A stretch of 64,000 nucleotides of DNA from Alphaproteobacteria bacterium (GCA_030828505.1 JAURCJ010000007.1:28033-92032); one strand, 5' to 3'; positions 9,624 to 19,606 are shown, numbered from the stretch's first letter. Notes: generated by a model from the sequence alone, not told the origin. Numbers and translations are program-made.

Positions 9624-9630
9624 AAGGAGG
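9624..9630 (+). promoter_or_regulatory. Strong Shine-Dalgarno sequence before gabD-like gene
   Basis: AAGGAGG, a near-perfect match to the anti-SD end of 16S rRNA, 5 bases ahead of the ATG. Most genes here have weak or no visible SD, so this points to high translation of the aldehyde dehydrogenase. Confidence 0.8.
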
Positions 9631-9635
9631 ATTAG

Positions 9636-11129
9636 ATGGATATAGATACAGGTGATTTAACTTTCCAGTTAAAAGATCAAAATTTATTTAAGCAAAAATG
9701 TTTTATCAATGGTGAATGGGTTGATTCAGATAGCCTAGATACTTTTGATGTTCATAATCCTTCCGATTTAACTTTAGTTGGTTCTATGCCAAATTGTTCT
9801 AAATCTGATACAATTAAAGCTATTGATGCTGCTAATAATTCATGGGTAGCATGGAAAAAGCTTACAGGAAAAGATAGATCAATTATAATTAGAAAATGGC
9901 ATGAGCTTATTTTAGAAAATATAGATGATTTAGCTTTAATTATGACATTAGAGAATGGGAAACCTATCGCTGATTCTAGAGGTGAAATAATATATGCTTC
10001 TTGGTTTACTGATTGGTTTTCTGAAGAAGCTAAAAGAACTTATGGTAAAACTATTCCTTCAACTATGGCTGATAGACGAATGATGTCTATAAAGCAACCA
10101 ATAGGTGTTTGTGGTATTATTACGCCCTGGAATTTTCCAGCAGCTATGATTACCAGAAAAGTTGCTCCCGCTTTAGCGGCAGGTTGTCCTGTTGTTATAA
10201 AACCTGCGGGTTCTACTCCATTTTCTGCAACTGCACTAGTTGAATTAGCACATCGCGCAGGAGTTCCAAAAGGTGTAATAAATCTTATCTCTGTTTCTGA
10301 AGAGAATGTTTCTGAGGTTGGCGATGAATTATGTACTAATAATCATGTACGTAAAATTTCTTTTACGGGCTCAACTAACGTAGGTAGAGCTTTAATAGCT
10401 AAAACAGCTTCTACAATAAAAAAAGTATCTATGGAACTAGGAGGACATGCACCTTTAATTATATTTGAAGATGCTGACTTAGATCAAGCTGTAGAAGGGG
10501 CAATGGCAAATAAATATCGTAATAGCGGTCAGGTTTGTGTCTCCGCTAATAGAATTTTTGTACATGAGAAAATATATGATGAATTTGCAAAAAAATTCTC
10601 CGAAAGATCAGCTGCACTTAAAGTTTCTGATGGTAGAGAAGACGGTGCTCAAATAGGGCCCCTTATAACTATGTCTGCAGTTGAGAAAGTTCAAAGTCAT
10701 GTAGAAGATGCCGTAAGTAAAGGTGCTAAGGTAATGACAGGTGGAGCTTTAGATAATGCGGGAAAACAGTTTTATAAACCTACTGTAATGACTAATGTTA
10801 CAAACAAGATGAAAATATTTTATGAGGAAACATTTGGCCCTGTTGCACCTCTTATTAAGTTTTCATCTGAGGAAGAAGTTATTAAAATGGCAAATGATAG
10901 TAATTATGGTTTAGCTGGTTATTTTTATAGTAGAGATATAGGAAGAATATATAGAGTAGCTGAAGCATTAGAATATGGTATGGTAGGGATCAATGCTGGA
11001 GTAATTTCTACTGAAGTAGCCCCTTTTGGTGGAATAAAAGAGTCAGGTATTGGTAGAGAAGGTGCTGCTGAAGGTATTGATGAATATTTAGAAACTAAAT
11101 ATATGTTAATAGCAGGAATAGATGACTAA
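9636..11129 (+). CDS. gabD: NAD(P)-dependent succinate-semialdehyde dehydrogenase
   Basis: Oxidises succinate semialdehyde (from GABA or related compounds) to succinate; closely related dehydrogenases take glutarate semialdehyde. 497 residues. ALDH landmarks: PWNFPAAMITRK at about 164-175 with Asn166, Lys189 region in VVIKPAG, FTGSTNVGR, general base Glu267 in MELGGHAP, and the nucleophile Cys301 in GQVCVSANR. The C-terminal GIKESGIGREGAAEGI is typical of GabD-type enzymes. It has its own strong SD; a gabT partner is not present nearby. Substrate assignment within the SSADH/GSADH group is by family resemblance only. Confidence 0.85.
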   Translation: MDIDTGDLTFQLKDQNLFKQKCFINGEWVDSDSLDTFDVHNPSDLTLVGSMPNCSKSDTIKAIDAANNSWVAWKKLTGKDRSIIIRKWHELILENIDDLALIMTLENGKPIADSRGEIIYASWFTDWFSEEAKRTYGKTIPSTMADRRMMSIKQPIGVCGIITPWNFPAAMITRKVAPALAAGCPVVIKPAGSTPFSATALVELAHRAGVPKGVINLISVSEENVSEVGDELCTNNHVRKISFTGSTNVGRALIAKTASTIKKVSMELGGHAPLIIFEDADLDQAVEGAMANKYRNSGQVCVSANRIFVHEKIYDEFAKKFSERSAALKVSDGREDGAQIGPLITMSAVEKVQSHVEDAVSKGAKVMTGGALDNAGKQFYKPTVMTNVTNKMKIFYEETFGPVAPLIKFSSEEEVIKMANDSNYGLAGYFYSRDIGRIYRVAEALEYGMVGINAGVISTEVAPFGGIKESGIGREGAAEGIDEYLETKYMLIAGIDD

Positions 11130-11137
11130 ACTTCTTT

Positions 11138-12211
11138 ATGAAAAATAATCATTTAGCTTTAATTTCTTTCGATTCTAAGCCCGGTGGTATATCAAATATG
11201 ATTGCTATACATGCCTTGGCATTAGTTCGAGAAGGTTATAAATTATCAATAATTTTACCTGCATTTTCAGATGCTGTAAGTTCTGTTAATAAAGCTGTAA
11301 ATATTAAAGAATACTATAATTATATAAATATTTATAAATTTAATACTTTAGATAAATATTTATTAAAATTAGGTTGTTCTATATGGATTAAAAAAATTTT
11401 AAATGAGGCAGATGCTTGTTTTGTTCATAATGCTAAGCTAATTTCTATAATAAAAAAAAATACTCAAAAACCTATATTTGCTGTTAATCATACATCAAAA
11501 TTTTCACAGTTGAAATATTATAAAAAGGCTGATCTTATTTATTCAGTAAATAAAAATATTATTTCTGATCTAGTTGATTTTGGTATAGATAAAAATAGAT
11601 GTATATATTGCCCGAATGTTTTATTAAAATTACCTAATGTAAAATTTAAAGATATAGATAAAAATAATATTGTAATTGGTGCATTGGGAAGAATGGTAGA
11701 AAAAAAAGGATTTTATGATTTTATAGATGCTTTAAAAATTATAAAGAAAAAAGGTTATAATTTTAAAGCAATTTTAGCGGGTGATGGATTATTATACCAG
11801 GAATTAAAAAAATATGCTGAGGGTATACCTGAATTAGATTTTCCAGGCTGGATAATTGATAAACAAGAATTTTTTAATAATATTGATATATTTTGTCAGC
11901 CTTCACATTTTGAACCTTTTGGTTTAACAGTTATAGAAGCAATGTCTTATGGAAAGCCTGTTATTTCTACCAATTGTGATGGCCCAGTCGAAATAATTAA
12001 TGATAATATGAAAAATGGAATTTTAGTTGAAAAAAAAAATCCTCTGGAAATAGCTGATGCAATAATTTTACTGATTACTAATTCAGATTTACATAAAAAT
12101 ATGTGTAATTTAGCTTTTAAACATATTCATAAATTTTATAGCATTAGTAATCTTCAAAATAATTTGACTGATAGCATAACTAATTATTTTAAGTTGCTAC
12201 AAGAAAAATGA
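11138..12211 (+). CDS. Glycosyltransferase family 4 (GT-B)
   Basis: Retaining glycosyltransferase, likely for lipopolysaccharide or another surface glycan. The N-terminal acceptor domain begins with ALISFDSKPGGISN, a GGxx donor-phosphate loop; the C-terminal domain has GALGRMVEKKGF (residues about 181-192) and the EX7E signature in HFEPFGLTVIEAMSYGKP. 357 residues, full length. It lies 8 bases behind gabD yet has no functional tie to it, and its 3' end overlaps a convergent secreted-protein gene by 28 bases. The gene contains two long A runs (nine at about 11452, ten at about 12030). Sugar donor unknown. Confidence 0.85.
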   Translation: MKNNHLALISFDSKPGGISNMIAIHALALVREGYKLSIILPAFSDAVSSVNKAVNIKEYYNYINIYKFNTLDKYLLKLGCSIWIKKILNEADACFVHNAKLISIIKKNTQKPIFAVNHTSKFSQLKYYKKADLIYSVNKNIISDLVDFGIDKNRCIYCPNVLLKLPNVKFKDIDKNNIVIGALGRMVEKKGFYDFIDALKIIKKKGYNFKAILAGDGLLYQELKKYAEGIPELDFPGWIIDKQEFFNNIDIFCQPSHFEPFGLTVIEAMSYGKPVISTNCDGPVEIINDNMKNGILVEKKNPLEIADAIILLITNSDLHKNMCNLAFKHIHKFYSISNLQNNLTDSITNYFKLLQEK

Positions 12212-12615
12212 GTAAAGTTATTTAACTCCATTGAATCCCAATTAGCTATAGCATATTTTCCGTCAGGGCAAAGACCATATTCGCTTATTAACTCTAATTT
12301 TATTAAGGCTTTACATTGTGAGAGGTATTTAGACTTTAACCTAATAGTTAAATTACCATTTCTATCTGAATATTTATATGAATTAATGTTATCGTCACAG
12401 ATACTTAAAAAAATATTTTTATTCTTATATAAGCTTTTGTCAGTTGAATATATTGTGAGAATTATATCTTTATTCATTAGCACGCTTTTTAAATCTTTAA
12501 GACATTTATCAATTTCATAAGAGTTAAGATTATTCGAACATTTTTCTATATCCTGAGAATAAGAATATAATGGCGAGCAAATAATACATATAAATATAAT
12601 TAATATATTTTTCAT
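12184..12615 (-). CDS. Small secreted protein of unknown function
   Basis: 143 residues with a clear Sec signal peptide: hydrophobic ILIIFICIICSPLYSYS and probable cleavage near residue 20, giving a periplasmic mature domain. The mature part has several cysteines (EKCSNN, DKCLKD, SICDDN, SQCKAL, GLCPDG, FSCSNL), an even number that suggests disulfides. Beta-strand-like stretches such as DIILTIYSTDK and GNLTIRLKSKYL hint at a beta-sandwich, but no family is recognised. It runs against the glycosyltransferase (28-base convergent overlap) and away from gor; the two share a short divergent spacer. Confidence 0.6.
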   Translation of the reverse strand: MKNILIIFICIICSPLYSYSQDIEKCSNNLNSYEIDKCLKDLKSVLMNKDIILTIYSTDKSLYKNKNIFLSICDDNINSYKYSDRNGNLTIRLKSKYLSQCKALIKLELISEYGLCPDGKYAIANWDSMELNNFTHFSCSNLK

Positions 12616-12684
12616 GATAAAATAACCTAGCTATAATGTGTAAATAAATATATATAATTTTATTATATTTATATGGAGTAAATT

Positions 12685-14043
12685 TTGAATAATAAAGTAT
12701 CAAATGATAATCATTTTGATTTAATTGTTGTAGGCGCTGGTTCAGGCGGAGTAAGAGCAGCAAGAATAGCGGCAAATTATGGAGCAAAGGTTGCTATAAT
12801 TGAAAGTGTAAAAGTTGGTGGGACTTGCGTCTTAAGAGGATGTGTGCCAAAAAAACTACTGGTATATGGCTCACACTTTGCAAGTGAAATTGAAGATTCA
12901 GAAGGTTTTGGGTGGCAAGTAGATTCTTATAAACATGATTGGCAAAAACTTATTGATAATAAAAATAATGAGTCAGATAGATTAAATAAAATTTATTTAA
13001 ATCTACTGTCCAAGACAACTATTATAAATGGTTTTGCGAAATTAATAAGTCAAAATGAAGTTGAAGTTAATGGAAAAGTATTAACTGCAAGCTCAATTCT
13101 AATTGCTGTAGGAGGTAAGGCTTATATGCCTGATATTCAAGGAAAAGAATTATGTATAAATTCTGATGATGCATTAGATTTAAAAAAATTTCCTAATAGT
13201 ATTGTTATAAATGGGGGTGGTTATATTGCATTAGAATTTGCAGGTATATTTGCTTCTTTTGGCTCTAATGTAACAATAGTGTATAGAGGAGCTAATATAT
13301 TAAGGGGGTTTGATAGTGATATTTCTAAGCTAATAACTGAAGAATTAAGAAATTCTAAAATAAATGTTTATACAGAAATGGAAATAACTTCTGTTTCTAA
13401 AACTTCAGATGGATTATCGACGTTATTAAGTAATGGAGAAGAAATTATTTCAGATGAAGTAATGTTTGCAACAGGTAGAGTTCCAAATACTCCTGAATTG
13501 GGCTTGGAAAAAGTAGGAATAAAAACAGGAAGTATTGGTGAAATTATAGTTGATGGAAATAATGAAACTAATGTTAAAAATATTTATGCTATCGGAGATG
13601 TTACTAATAGAATAAATCTTACTCCTGTAGCTATAGCTGAAGGTCAGGTTTTTTCAGATAATCGATTTGGAGGCTTAAATAAGGTTTGTGATTATAGTAA
13701 TGTTGCGTCAGCAGTATTTACACAACCTGCAATAGGTGTAGTAGGATTAACTGAAAGACAAGCAGAAGAATTATTTGCTAATAAAGGAGGAATATCTATA
13801 TTTAAGACTTCCTTTAAGCCAATGAAACAAACGCTAGGCGGACGGAATACAAAGATATATATAAAGATGATTGTTTCTAAACATGATAATAAAGTTGTAG
13901 GTATTCATGGTATAGGTGATGATATGCCAGAGATAATACAAATATGTGCTGTAGCAATTAAGGCAGGTGCTACTAAAGATGATTTTGACAACACCATGGG
14001 CATACATCCTACAGCAGCTGAAGAGTTAGTAACTTTAAAATAA
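12685..14043 (+). CDS. gor: Glutathione-disulfide reductase
   Basis: FAD- and NADPH-dependent reduction of glutathione disulfide. The FAD loop GAGSGGVRAAR is at residues 18-28, the redox pair in GGTCVLRGCVPKK is Cys48/Cys53, the second GxGxxA/G dinucleotide fold is INGGGYIALEFAG, and the C-terminal catalytic HPTAAEE has His441. The spacing CVLRGC and PKK fit glutathione reductase rather than lipoamide or mercuric reductase. 452 residues. The start is TTG, with GGAG 6 bases upstream; no earlier or nearby ATG fits. Together with the GST and monothiol glutaredoxin in this window it implies glutathione-based thiol chemistry. Confidence 0.93.
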   Translation: MNNKVSNDNHFDLIVVGAGSGGVRAARIAANYGAKVAIIESVKVGGTCVLRGCVPKKLLVYGSHFASEIEDSEGFGWQVDSYKHDWQKLIDNKNNESDRLNKIYLNLLSKTTIINGFAKLISQNEVEVNGKVLTASSILIAVGGKAYMPDIQGKELCINSDDALDLKKFPNSIVINGGGYIALEFAGIFASFGSNVTIVYRGANILRGFDSDISKLITEELRNSKINVYTEMEITSVSKTSDGLSTLLSNGEEIISDEVMFATGRVPNTPELGLEKVGIKTGSIGEIIVDGNNETNVKNIYAIGDVTNRINLTPVAIAEGQVFSDNRFGGLNKVCDYSNVASAVFTQPAIGVVGLTERQAEELFANKGGISIFKTSFKPMKQTLGGRNTKIYIKMIVSKHDNKVVGIHGIGDDMPEIIQICAVAIKAGATKDDFDNTMGIHPTAAEELVTLK

Positions 14044-14135
14044 AAATTTATATAATAAAAACTTGTAAATAATACTCACAGACAGTAATCATAATGCTCA
14101 ATATTATAAATAAAGTATATTAAAGGTAATAAATT

Positions 14136-15485
14136 ATGAATTCTAAATGGTCTATAGATTCTTGGAGAAATTTTCCTATCAAGCATCAACCTATTTATTC
14201 AGATTTAAATAAGCTAAAGGAAGTTGAGGATAAACTTAAAACACTTCCCCCTTTAGTTTTTGCTGGTGAAGCAAGAACTTTAAAGGAGAAATTAGCAGAT
14301 GTGTCAGAAGGAAAAGCTTTTTTATTACAAGGCGGTGATTGTGCAGAATCTTTTGCGGAGTTTAATGCAGATAATCTAAGAGACACATTTAGAGTAATAT
14401 TACAAATGGCTGCAGTATTAACTTATGGTGCTTCATTGCCTATAGTTAAAGTGGGACGCCTTGCTGGACAATTTGCAAAGCCAAGGTCTGAACCTTTTGA
14501 AACTAGAGATAATATAAAACAGCCCTCTTATTTAGGCGATATAGTAAATGGAATAGATTTTGAAGTATCTTCTAGAGAACCTGATCCAGAAAGAATGATT
14601 AGAGCATATAGTCAAGCGGCATCAGCATTGAATCTTTTAAGGGCTTTTGCAACTGGTGGATATGCTGATTTACATGAGGTACATAGGTGGAATTTGGAAT
14701 TCTTAGAGGGAAGTAGTCAAGATAATGAGTATAGAATGATTGCAGATAGAATAGGCGACTGTTTAGATTTTATGAAAGCTTGCGGAATAAATAAAAATAC
14801 TGCCGGCCTAGTCTCAAAGGTAGATTTTTTTACTTCTCATGAAGCATTACTTTTGGGCTATGAACAAAGCTTAACCAGAATAGATAGTATAACAGAGGAT
14901 TATTATGATTGTTCAGCTCATATGTTATGGATAGGAGAGAGAACCAGAGGTTTAGATGAAGCTCATATAGAGTTTATGAGGGGAATAGGTAACCCTATTG
15001 GCGTTAAAGTAGGGCCTTCCATGACTAATGATGAATTAATAAGTCTAATTGATAAACTTAATCCTAATAACGAGGCAGGAAAACTCACATTAATCTCTAG
15101 AATGGGGAGAGATAATATAGGGAATGTTTTACCTAGTTTAATTAGAAAAGTCGGTGAAGAGGGTAGAAAAGTAGTATGGTCATGTGACCCAATGCATGGA
15201 AACACTTTTAAAGCTCAAACAGGGTATAAAACTAGAGCTTTTGATAATGTAATGAGTGAAGTAGAGCAATTTTTTCAGATTCATAGATCAGAAGGAAGTT
15301 ATGCTGGCGGAATTCATTTAGAAATGACAGGTCAAGACGTCACTGAATGTGTAGGCGGTTCACAAGAAATTAAAGAAGAAAATTTAGGAGATCGTTATCA
15401 TACGCATTGTGATCCACGACTTAATGCTAGTCAAGGATTAGAATTAGCTTTTAGACTTTCTGAAGAGCTGAGTAAATATAGGTAA
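14136..15485 (+). CDS. aroG: 3-deoxy-7-phosphoheptulonate synthase, class II
   Basis: Condenses phosphoenolpyruvate and erythrose-4-phosphate, opening the shikimate pathway. This is the plant-like class II type (449 residues), unrelated in sequence to E. coli AroF/G/H. Seen: the metal-binding Cys in [27 protein letters not shown], the substrate-binding [22 protein letters not shown] with metal His, [18 protein letters not shown] and the C-terminal [12 protein letters not shown]. All catalytic segments intact. Preceded by a 92-base spacer, so it is likely transcribed alone. Class II is the form usual in alphaproteobacteria. Confidence 0.95.
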   Translation: MNSKWSIDSWRNFPIKHQPIYSDLNKLKEVEDKLKTLPPLVFAGEARTLKEKLADVSEGKAFLLQGGDCAESFAEFNADNLRDTFRVILQMAAVLTYGASLPIVKVGRLAGQFAKPRSEPFETRDNIKQPSYLGDIVNGIDFEVSSREPDPERMIRAYSQAASALNLLRAFATGGYADLHEVHRWNLEFLEGSSQDNEYRMIADRIGDCLDFMKACGINKNTAGLVSKVDFFTSHEALLLGYEQSLTRIDSITEDYYDCSAHMLWIGERTRGLDEAHIEFMRGIGNPIGVKVGPSMTNDELISLIDKLNPNNEAGKLTLISRMGRDNIGNVLPSLIRKVGEEGRKVVWSCDPMHGNTFKAQTGYKTRAFDNVMSEVEQFFQIHRSEGSYAGGIHLEMTGQDVTECVGGSQEIKEENLGDRYHTHCDPRLNASQGLELAFRLSEELSKYR

Positions 15486-15490
15486 CAATA

Positions 15491-16378
15491 TTAGCTTATT
15501 ATGAATTGTACTTTAGGGAATTCTTTTATTAACTTTTTTTGAGTTTTTGGATCAGATACAGCATAAGTTGTAGAAAGGCCATCCGCTATGGTCGCATTTT
15601 CTGCAATTACGGTAGTTTTATTTGGAATAAATAGCGCCGAATCATAAATTTTAGCATTAAATAAATGGCTTTTATTATTTGGTAAAATTGTACTTTTAGG
15701 CTCACTTACAGCAAATCCTTTATTTGTTACATCAATATAATTGTTTTTTTCATATAAACGCCATCTATTATTATTATTAGAAAAACCAGAGGCTTTTCCT
15801 TCTCCAAAATTTATAAGATGATTTTTTATCCCAGAATTTAATAAAATTTCATGAATTCTATCAGTTAATATACCTTGAGCTATTGAGTTTAAAGTAATTT
15901 GCGTGTTTTTATTTAATAAGGTAATTTTTTTTGATGAAGAGGAAATATTATGAAAACCTATTCCATTTGTATCAACTTTCTTATCAGAAGAAAAACTATT
16001 CCAGAGAGTTTGAACTGTAATATCAAACGAACCTTTACTTAATAAAAATAAATTCTCAGTTAAATTTATTGCATTCAGTAATTCTATATCAGGTTTTATC
16101 AAAACTTTATTTCTATTTAATAAATTAATTTTACTATGCGCATCTTGTAAGTAAAAAATTTTATCAAATCTTTTTATCTCAGAATTAATTAAAAATAATA
16201 ATTCTTCTAAATGGCTTCTATTTTTTGTAATAATTTTCATATCTACGGGAATACCTAGTGCTGAACTTTTCCAGTAATAGCTAACTAAATTTTTATTAGC
16301 AGACGCATTTATAGGTATTATTGCTAAAGCACTTGCAATTATTTTTATTGTTGATCTTCTCGATAATAATTTTTTCAT
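15491..16378 (-). CDS. apbE: FAD:protein FMN transferase
   Basis: Periplasmic flavin transferase that cleaves FAD and attaches FMN covalently to a Thr/Ser of target proteins, here most plausibly the NosR-like neighbour. 295 residues. The N-terminus LLSRRSTIKIIASAL is a twin-arginine-like export signal. Family segments: GSFDITVQTLW, NSIAQGILTDRI, FGEGKASG, and the magnesium-site region ADGLSTTYAVS near the C-terminus. The start codon follows the nosR-like stop directly (TAAATG), so the two are coupled. The sequence is divergent from textbook ApbE (GEG instead of the commoner GGD/GGE), but the motif order is right. Confidence 0.88.
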   Translation of the reverse strand: MKKLLSRRSTIKIIASALAIIPINASANKNLVSYYWKSSALGIPVDMKIITKNRSHLEELLFLINSEIKRFDKIFYLQDAHSKINLLNRNKVLIKPDIELLNAINLTENLFLLSKGSFDITVQTLWNSFSSDKKVDTNGIGFHNISSSSKKITLLNKNTQITLNSIAQGILTDRIHEILLNSGIKNHLINFGEGKASGFSNNNNRWRLYEKNNYIDVTNKGFAVSEPKSTILPNNKSHLFNAKIYDSALFIPNKTTVIAENATIADGLSTTYAVSDPKTQKKLIKEFPKVQFIIS

Positions 16379-18355
16379 TTAAATAACTTGATTTTTTCTT
16401 ATTTGAACCAAAGGTGGACATCTTTTATCATCAGTATATTCTAACTGACAATCCAAACATCTAAAACACTCACTCATAATGATCTCACCCTTTCTTTTTC
16501 CACTTGATGGAATAGCTTTAACTGGGCATGAAGTTGAACATAAGTTACAAGGATTACCACATTCTTGCCTTCTTTTAAGTTTATCTGTTATTCTGATTTT
16601 TCCTAAAACTGCTAAACTACCTCCTAATGGGCATATAAACCTGCAAAAACCTCGTTCCATAAACATACTTATAATTAATAAAATAACTGCATAACTAACA
16701 TATGGTAATCCTCTGTTAAAATGTCTCATTATGGAAGTTTTAAAAGGCTCAATTTCAGCAATATTGGATGCGGTCTCCATAGAAAAAAATGAGACACCAA
16801 TTATTGTTACTAATATAAAGTATTTTATAGTCCATAGCTTTTCATAATATTTTTCTGGTAATTCTTTCTTTTTTATTCCAAAATATTTTGCAATGAATCC
16901 TATTAATTCTTGTAAAGCTCCAAAAGGGCAAAGCCATCCACAAAATAAACCTCTTCCTAAAATTAATGTTGATAAAATTGTAAAAACTAAAATTATAAAA
17001 ATTAGTGGATCAATTAAAAAATAACTAAGATCAGCACCAGTAATAGGAATTCTTACAATAGATAAAATATTAAAAATTGATAATTGCGCCCCTGCATACC
17101 ATCCGATCCAAATTAAGGTAAAAGATAAGTATGAAATTCTTATGTATCTAAATATCTTCCTATATTTACTTATTTTTTCTTGAAAAATAGTTATAAGGCA
17201 TAAAATTAATAATGCTGTAATTAAAATTAAAATTCTAAATTTAGAGTCTAACCATATGTTAACCCACATTGGGAGAGGTTTATTACTTTCAATAATTAAT
17301 TCTTTATTTAACACATATGGAATTATTAAACTCTTTAAGTTTGCTGTTTCATTTTCATTTATTATCTCTATGTACCATGATTTAGTGGGATCAAAATTAT
17401 ATTCAGAACTAATTTTAAATATAGATATTTCCTTAAATTTTGGTGAATCTTTAGCTTGTATTTTCGATACCCTAGTATGATCTGAAGCTTTAAAAGAAAT
17501 TATATTTTGGTCTTGAATTAATCTTATTCTATTGAATAATTTTGTATTTCTCCACTTATCTCCTTTATAAGAATAACCGTTACCTGCAATTAAAATTATA
17601 TTATCTTTTGCACTTAAACTAGCCATAAGTTTATCATGAGTGTGTTTTTTTAATATATTATATCCTATAGCTCTAGGGTTTAAATAAGTTATAGCTAATT
17701 GAGAGTCTATGTTTTCATCAAAAGAAAAACTATTTTTAAAAATTACATATTTATTTTTTATTAATTCATCCCAGCCCATTTCCTTTGTTTTTAAATAATC
17801 TATTTTATTAGAATATTTTGACTGGAATAAACCAACTAGTAAGGAAGCATTTCTTGCAGATTTAAAAATTGCTTCATGCATTAAATTTGAAGAAATTGTA
17901 CCTCTATGTACAGTGTCAGGCCTTATAGGTTTATCTCGAGACGCTCGTGACATTCCATTTGCAATATTTATACTTTTTGTTCGTTCAATATATTCAAGAA
18001 GATCTGACTCACTTATATCATGTTCAAAAAGTGGTTCATTATGATATGTAAGCCTAGCTCCAGCAATAGTTCCTGATATATTTAAACCAACAATAATTTC
18101 ATATGGTGATCTATCATATCCTAGGGATTTAACCATATCCCATGTAGAAAATATATAACCTAGTAATTCATTATCGTTATATATTTCAATAACTCTTTCA
18201 TCATTTTTATTATTTACTATATAAGTATAGCTATCAAAAAAATCTTTAATTAATTTATTATCAATTCTATCATTGATTTTACCTGTAATTTCAGCAAAGC
18301 AAGATTGAGAAAATAATAAAGTAAATATAAATATAAAGTGAATAAAATTTTTCAT
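16379..18355 (-). CDS. nosR: NosR/NirI-like membrane flavoprotein with polyferredoxin domain
   Basis: Likely electron-transfer protein of the NosR family. From the chosen ATG, a signal peptide (KNFIHFIFIFTLLFSQSCFA) leads into a periplasmic FMN-binding domain. The segment VHRGTISS (about residues 149-156) matches the flavinylation motif, the Thr being the likely FMN acceptor. After about 375 residues come several membrane spans with two CxxxCP motifs (FCGWLCPFG and FCRFICPLG), then two [4Fe-4S] motifs (CGNPCNLCSTSCP and CFRCLDC...CP). In known systems NosR feeds electrons to N2O reductase, but no nosZ, nosD or nosF is in view. Two upstream in-frame ATGs/longer starts to base 18397 are possible. 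Confidence 0.85.
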   Translation of the reverse strand: MKNFIHFIFIFTLLFSQSCFAEITGKINDRIDNKLIKDFFDSYTYIVNNKNDERVIEIYNDNELLGYIFSTWDMVKSLGYDRSPYEIIVGLNISGTIAGARLTYHNEPLFEHDISESDLLEYIERTKSINIANGMSRASRDKPIRPDTVHRGTISSNLMHEAIFKSARNASLLVGLFQSKYSNKIDYLKTKEMGWDELIKNKYVIFKNSFSFDENIDSQLAITYLNPRAIGYNILKKHTHDKLMASLSAKDNIILIAGNGYSYKGDKWRNTKLFNRIRLIQDQNIISFKASDHTRVSKIQAKDSPKFKEISIFKISSEYNFDPTKSWYIEIINENETANLKSLIIPYVLNKELIIESNKPLPMWVNIWLDSKFRILILITALLILCLITIFQEKISKYRKIFRYIRISYLSFTLIWIGWYAGAQLSIFNILSIVRIPITGADLSYFLIDPLIFIILVFTILSTLILGRGLFCGWLCPFGALQELIGFIAKYFGIKKKELPEKYYEKLWTIKYFILVTIIGVSFFSMETASNIAEIEPFKTSIMRHFNRGLPYVSYAVILLIISMFMERGFCRFICPLGGSLAVLGKIRITDKLKRRQECGNPCNLCSTSCPVKAIPSSGKRKGEIIMSECFRCLDCQLEYTDDKRCPPLVQIRKNQVI

Positions 18356-18461
18356 AGATAAATTCTGTATATTCATGGTAAAATTAATTATTAACACTAA
18401 GGATTAAAAAGTATAGTTTTTAATTAATTAAATAAAGAAAAATCTATGAAATGGAAAATTA

Positions 18462-19586
18462 GTGTCTGATTATGAAAGTGATATAGAATTAAGAACTGAC
18501 CATTATTTTAAGTTAACTAAAAAAATAGTTGAAAAGCATGGTGATATTGAGGTGACTTATGCAGTATTTATGCGAAGACCAGTGATATATTGCCCAAAAT
18601 TAGCTATTAATTGGATTAGAAGTGTTGTTGATTCTCGTGGGCATAAGATAAAAATTAAAGAATGTTTTGAAGAAGGTGCTTGGGTTGGGGCTGGAGAGTG
18701 TCTTATGTATATAAAAGGTAAATTAAGTATTTTAGCAGATTTAGAAACAATATATTTACAGAAATTAGGAGGAGCATGTGTTGCTGCATATAATACATTT
18801 GGAATGGCAAGCGATTTACCTGAGGTAGGTTTTATAGCGATGGATGCAAGACATTGTGCAGGCAGAGAAATGCAAGAACTTATGGCTTATGGAGCATCAG
18901 TGGGCTCTAAGAAAGCTCAGAATGAGCAAGGAGCAGTAGGTTTTATTGGTAGTGCTAATGATGTAACTTCTCACTTTTTTGGTAAAAAAAATGGGGTAGG
19001 TACTATGCCTCATGCATTAGTAGGTTATGCTGGCTCTACACTCAATGCAGCTAAAATGTTTATGGAAACTTATCCAAAGGAACCAATAACAGTCCTTATA
19101 GACTATTTTGGTAAAGAAATTTCTGACACTCTTGAGGTTTGCAGAGAATTAAAACATTTGGCAGATAATGAGATGCTATCTGTAAGAATTGATACTCATG
19201 GTGGTAGGTTTGTTGAAGGATTAGATACAGCTAAGTCTTATGATTTACTTGATAAAAATGCACCTCAAGCTATTAGAACATTTAGAACGGAGCAAGAACT
19301 TAAATGGCTAGTTGGAACAGGTGTAAGCGCTGCCGCTTTATGGCATTTAAGATTAGCATTAGATAAAAATAATTATAATAAAGTAAAAATTATAGCTTCT
19401 AGTGGGTTTAGTCCTGAGAAATGTAAATTAATCTCAAGTGTTGGAGCCCCCGTAGATGTTATAGGTACAGGTTCTTATATACCAGAAAGTTGGTCTGAAA
19501 CTTATGCAACGGCGGATATTATAGAGTATAATGGTATTCCTAGAGTTAAAATTGGTAGAGAATTTTTATTACCTAAAAAAACTTAA
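18462..19586 (+). CDS. pncB: Nicotinate phosphoribosyltransferase
   Basis: Joins nicotinate to PRPP to give nicotinate mononucleotide, the salvage entry to NAD. 374 residues. Type II phosphoribosyltransferase-barrel features: FIAMDARHCAGREMQELMAYG around the substrate site, RIDTHGGRFVEGLD with the PRPP-contact region, and the phosphate-binding VDVIGTGSYIP near the C-terminus. The start is GTG; an upstream ATG is out of frame and stops at once. It lies 8 bases (to the first nadE start) ahead of nadE, forming a two-step NAD salvage unit. Resembles the shorter NAPRTase-like lineage more than E. coli PncB, so the exact substrate (nicotinate rather than nicotinamide) is by context. Confidence 0.85.
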   Translation: MSDYESDIELRTDHYFKLTKKIVEKHGDIEVTYAVFMRRPVIYCPKLAINWIRSVVDSRGHKIKIKECFEEGAWVGAGECLMYIKGKLSILADLETIYLQKLGGACVAAYNTFGMASDLPEVGFIAMDARHCAGREMQELMAYGASVGSKKAQNEQGAVGFIGSANDVTSHFFGKKNGVGTMPHALVGYAGSTLNAAKMFMETYPKEPITVLIDYFGKEISDTLEVCRELKHLADNEMLSVRIDTHGGRFVEGLDTAKSYDLLDKNAPQAIRTFRTEQELKWLVGTGVSAAALWHLRLALDKNNYNKVKIIASSGFSPEKCKLISSVGAPVDVIGTGSYIPESWSETYATADIIEYNGIPRVKIGREFLLPKKT

Positions 19587-19606
19587 TAATAAGAATGGAG
19601 TTATAT

